Part shown: piece after piece, positions 5,924 through 7,367 of the stretch
Layout of the letters: every line of letters starts with the position of its first letter
Numbering within the stretch: position 1 is the stretch's first letter
NCBI GenBank assembly: GCA_021798135.1
Contig: JAJZYI010000177.1
Span: forward strand, 1 to 7,367
Source of the DNA: Actinomycetes bacterium
GTDB taxonomy: Bacteria; Actinomycetota; Acidimicrobiia; Acidimicrobiales; UBA8190
Reading direction: 5' to 3'
Length of the DNA: 7,367 nt
Notes under the pieces: generated by a model
What the model was told of the DNA's origin: nothing
What the model saw: only the letters and a program-made list of their open reading frames with translations
The model's database searches: none
Made by a program: the position numbers and the translations under genes

Positions 5924-5952
5924 ACGATAGACCACTGTACGCAGTGATTCAA
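5924..5952 (-). promoter_or_regulatory. Sigma-70-type promoter of the membrane protein gene, leaderless
   Basis: Read on the minus strand, TTGAAT (5952-5947) and TATCGT (5929-5924) are separated by exactly 17 nt, and 6 nt then separate the -10 box from the GTG at 5917. This is the only promoter in the window with both boxes recognisable, and it sits in the most AT-rich patch. It fixes the gene start and rules out in-frame GTG 5935. Confidence 0.8.
5933..5946. promoter_or_regulatory. Dyad in promoter spacer, candidate operator
   Basis: CACTG-TACG-CAGTG is a perfect 5-bp inverted repeat with a 4-bp centre, lying wholly within the 17-bp spacer between the -35 and -10 boxes. A dimeric regulator bound there would control RNA polymerase directly. 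No regulator gene is adjacent, and a 5-bp dyad can arise by chance. Confidence 0.4.
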
Positions 5953-6024
5953 GCGCTCTACGCGGTATTTCTGCCCCTACCGAGCCGCACCAGCCACACC
6001 CACCCCGGGAGGGCGCTGCGGGGA

Positions 6025-6030
6025 TAGGGT
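6025..6030 (+). promoter_or_regulatory. Possible -10 box of the LLM oxidoreductase gene
   Basis: TAGGGT matches the TANNNT pattern used by the other genes here, but it lies 52 nt before the ATG, so this mRNA would have a leader of about 46 nt with a GGGAG ribosome site (6072-6076), 6 nt before ATG. No -35 is visible. This is a weak call. Confidence 0.35.
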
Positions 6031-6071
6031 CGGCCTACCCGGCGCCAGACGGGCGCGCCGGCGAGCCGACC
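6028..6071 (+). promoter_or_regulatory. Two-part hairpin next to the LLM gene ribosome site
   Basis: GGTCGGC (6028-6034) pairs with GCCGACC (6065-6071), and inside it CCGGCGC (6039-6045) pairs with GCGCCGG (6055-6061). The structure ends directly at the GGGAG ribosome site (6072-6076). If transcription starts near 6037 only the inner 7-bp stem is in the mRNA. It may affect translation, or may simply reflect high GC. Confidence 0.35.
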
Positions 6072-6082
6072 GGGAGCACTGC

Positions 6083-7093
6083 ATGCTTGTCGATGGAGGC
6101 ATCGGGTTCGACGCCGCTGACGCGGCCACGCGCGCCAGGCAGGCGGAGGAGGACGGGTACGCGGGCGTGTGGTGCCCCGAGACGGGCCACGACGCCTTCC
6201 TGCCGCTGGTGCTGGCCGCCCAGCACACCGAGCGCCTGGAGCTGGGCACCGGCATCGCCGTGGCGTTCGCCCGGAACCCGATGTCGATGGCGATGGTGGC
6301 CAACGACGCCCAGCTCTACAGCCAGGGGCGGTTCCTGCTCGGCCTCGGCTCCCAGATCAAGCCCCACATCGAGAAGCGGTTCTCCATGCCCTGGTCGCAT
6401 CCCGCCCCCCGCATGCGCGAGTACATCTCGGCGATGCGGGCCATCTGGGCGTGCTGGAACGAGGGCGCCGAGCTGAACTTCCGGGGCGACTACTACACGC
6501 ACCGGCTGATGACCCCGTTCTTCAACCCCGGCCCCAACCCCTACGGCCCGCCCAAGGTGTTCCTGGCCGCGGTGGGGACGCTCATGACCGAGGTGGCCGG
6601 CGAGGTGGCCGACGGGCTCCTGGTCCACGGCTTCACCACCGAGCGCTACGTCCGCGAGGTGACCCTGCCCGCGCTCGCGCGCGGCCTGGAGCGGTCGGGC
6701 CGCTCGCGCGCCGACGTGCAGGTCGCCTACCCGGCGTTCGTGGTGACCGGCCAGGACGAGCAGGGCATGGCGGCCGCCGCCCAGGCGGTGCGCTCGCAGA
6801 TCGCCTTCTACGGCTCCACGCCGGCGTACCTGCCCGTGCTGGAGCTGCACGGCTGGGGCGACCTGCACCGCGAGCTCAACCGGCTGTCGAAGCAGGGCGG
6901 CTGGGCCGAGATGGCGAACCTCATCGACGACGAGGTGCTCGCCACGTTCGCGGTCGTGGCCGAGCCCGAGCAGGTGCCGGCCGGGCTGGCCGAGCGGTTC
7001 GGCGGCGTGGTCGACCGGATCAGCTTCTACGCGCCGTACCAGATGCCGCGGGAGCGCTGGCGGCAGGTGGTCGCCGGGATCGCCGCCAGCTGA
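6083..7093 (+). CDS. F420-dependent LLM-class oxidoreductase (TIGR03617-like)
   Basis: The 336-residue protein is a luciferase-like monooxygenase-fold TIM barrel of the kind that in actinobacteria uses reduced cofactor F420 for hydride transfer; the substrate is unknown. Seen in order: the first strand and helix with ARQAEEDGYAGVWCPETGHDAFLPL (about 19-42), LELGTGIAVAFARNPMSMAMVANDAQLYSQGRFLLGLGSQ (about 52-91), HIEKRFSMPW, then FRGDYYTHRLMTPFFNPGPNP, PPKVFLAAVGTLMTEVAGEVADGLLVHGFTT, and a C-terminal YAPYQMPRERWRQVVAGIA. This spacing and wording match the TIGR03617 group well known from mycobacteria. No signal peptide or membrane segment is present. ATG is preceded by GGGAG at 6-nt spacing, which supports the start. 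It is transcribed alone, with divergent and tRNA neighbours giving no hint of pathway. The FMN alternative for the cofactor is possible but less likely in this group. Confidence 0.9.
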   Translation: MLVDGGIGFDAADAATRARQAEEDGYAGVWCPETGHDAFLPLVLAAQHTERLELGTGIAVAFARNPMSMAMVANDAQLYSQGRFLLGLGSQIKPHIEKRFSMPWSHPAPRMREYISAMRAIWACWNEGAELNFRGDYYTHRLMTPFFNPGPNPYGPPKVFLAAVGTLMTEVAGEVADGLLVHGFTTERYVREVTLPALARGLERSGRSRADVQVAYPAFVVTGQDEQGMAAAAQAVRSQIAFYGSTPAYLPVLELHGWGDLHRELNRLSKQGGWAEMANLIDDEVLATFAVVAEPEQVPAGLAERFGGVVDRISFYAPYQMPRERWRQVVAGIAAS

Positions 7094-7128
7094 TCCCGGG
7101 CGGCCGCGGTCCTGGGCACCCGCCGTGG

Positions 7129-7169
7129 CCGTCACCGCCTCGCCCGCCGCCGATCCCAGGCGGTCACGG
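7129..7169. terminator. Imperfect hairpin after the LLM gene
   Basis: Positions 7129-7140 pair with 7158-7169 at 11 of 12 positions around a 17-nt loop, starting 35 nt after the LLM oxidoreductase stop. It could end that transcript before the tRNA gene. It also covers the likely -35 region of the tRNA promoter, so an effect on that promoter is an alternative. No T-tract follows. Confidence 0.4.
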
Positions 7170-7176
7170 GGCCTGG

Positions 7177-7182
7177 TATCGT
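7177..7182 (+). promoter_or_regulatory. -10 box of the tRNA-Ala gene
   Basis: TATCGT lies 13 nt before the first base of the mature tRNA, giving a 5' leader of about 6 nt for RNase P to remove. The same hexamer is used by the membrane protein gene. No clear -35 is visible at 17-18 nt upstream. Confidence 0.55.
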
Positions 7183-7195
7183 GATCCCTCGCCCC

Positions 7196-7269
7196 GGGGG
7201 CGTAGCTCAGCTGGTAGAGCGCTTGACTGGCAGTCAAGAGGTTCGTGGGTTCGAGTCCCATCGCCTCCA
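7196..7269 (+). tRNA. tRNA-Ala (anticodon GGC)
   Basis: The full cloverleaf can be drawn. The acceptor stem is GGGGGCG with CGCCTCC (one G-U) and discriminator A7269; the D arm is GCTC/GAGC; the anticodon stem is CTTGA/TCAAG with loop CTGGCAG, giving anticodon GGC (7229-7231), which reads GCC and marks alanine. The T arm is GTGGG/CCCAT with loop TTCGAGT. The G3-U70 type identity pair expected for tRNA-Ala is present (third acceptor pair, G-T). CCA is not encoded: the bases after the discriminator are CCC. The variable loop, AGGTTC, is six bases long by this folding, one more than usual for this tRNA. Confidence 0.95.
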
Positions 7270-7285
7270 CCCGGAAGTGGCAGGT

Positions 7286-7321
7286 CAGGGCCGGTGCTCG
7301 GGAGACCGGGCACCGGCCCTG
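7286..7321 (+). terminator. 16-bp hairpin with GAGA tetraloop after tRNA-Ala
   Basis: Positions 7286-7301 pair with 7306-7321 without a bulge (15 Watson-Crick pairs and one wobble, T7298-G7309), closed by GAGA, a GNRA tetraloop. It starts 16 nt after the tRNA. This is by far the strongest hairpin in the window and most likely ends tRNA transcription, although no T-run follows. The remaining bases 7322-7367 hold no gene that I can see. Confidence 0.7.
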
Positions 7322-7367
7322 CCGCTACCGTGTCACCCAGCTATCCTCCTTCCGCTGGCCGGGGTCC

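Noticed and set aside
7092..7176. Direct repeat of a GATCCC..GGCGG segment at 7092 and 7152
   Set aside because: The similarity decays quickly after about 12 bases and has no clear role; it may be chance in GC-rich sequence.
6035..7270. 411-residue minus-strand open frame over the LLM gene and tRNA, starting with MEAMGLEPTNLLTASQ
   Set aside because: The start of this frame is the reverse complement of the tRNA-Ala gene, a common false protein prediction; the rest is antisense to the LLM gene.
7326..7347. TACCGT and TATCCT as promoters for a gene beyond the right edge
   Set aside because: Both fit a -10 pattern, but no -35 and no start codon are available inside the window.

Overview
The window is a very GC-rich stretch of bacterial chromosome, most like a high-GC actinobacterium and possibly Acidimicrobiia. 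Three things support this: strong G/C bias at third codon positions (long open frames appear on all strands as a by-product), frequent GTG starts with leaderless promoters, and the gene families present (a FolP2-like pterin-binding protein, an F420-dependent luciferase-like oxidoreductase and a PAC2 protein). The exact class is inference. Everything looks like ordinary chromosome: there is no transposase, integrase, phage gene, CRISPR array or defence module.

Left part, minus strand (2697 down to 60): a compact three-gene operon. A CnoX/YbbN-type thioredoxin with a TPR-like tail comes first, then a FolP2-type dihydropteroate-synthase homologue, then holA, the delta subunit of the DNA polymerase III clamp loader. 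The first junction has a 14-nt gap, or a CTGA overlap if a CTG start is used. The second is a GTGA start/stop overlap. At the extreme left, 27 bases may be the 3' end of a convergent gene (rpsT is the usual partner), followed by a 16-bp tandem repeat.

Middle, plus strand (2852-4887): a divergent two-gene operon, an ACAD10/FadE36-type phosphotransferase kinase coupled through a second GTGA overlap to a PAC2-family protein. The operon faces the thioredoxin operon across a 154-bp intergenic region. Each first gene has a TANNNT -10 box 6-7 nt before its start codon, the signature of leaderless mRNA.

Right-centre, minus strand (5917 down to 4988): a probable single-pass membrane protein with a small helical N-terminal domain, a long Pro/Gly/Ala linker encoded by minisatellite-like repeats, and a TM helix near its C-terminus. 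Its promoter is the best in the window (TTGAAT, 17-nt spacer, TATCGT, leaderless GTG), and the spacer is filled by a dyad. Between its 3' end and that of the PAC2 gene lies a 49-bp tandem duplication with GC-rich hairpins.

Right part, plus strand (6083-7321): an F420-dependent LLM-class oxidoreductase, then tRNA-Ala(GGC) and a very strong 16-bp hairpin closed by a GAGA tetraloop.

No new multi-gene system is evident. The points most worth a second look are the FolP2-type protein with an altered substrate loop inside a thioredoxin-holA operon, the dyad in the promoter spacer, the repeat-built linker protein and the 49-bp duplicated convergent intergenic element.
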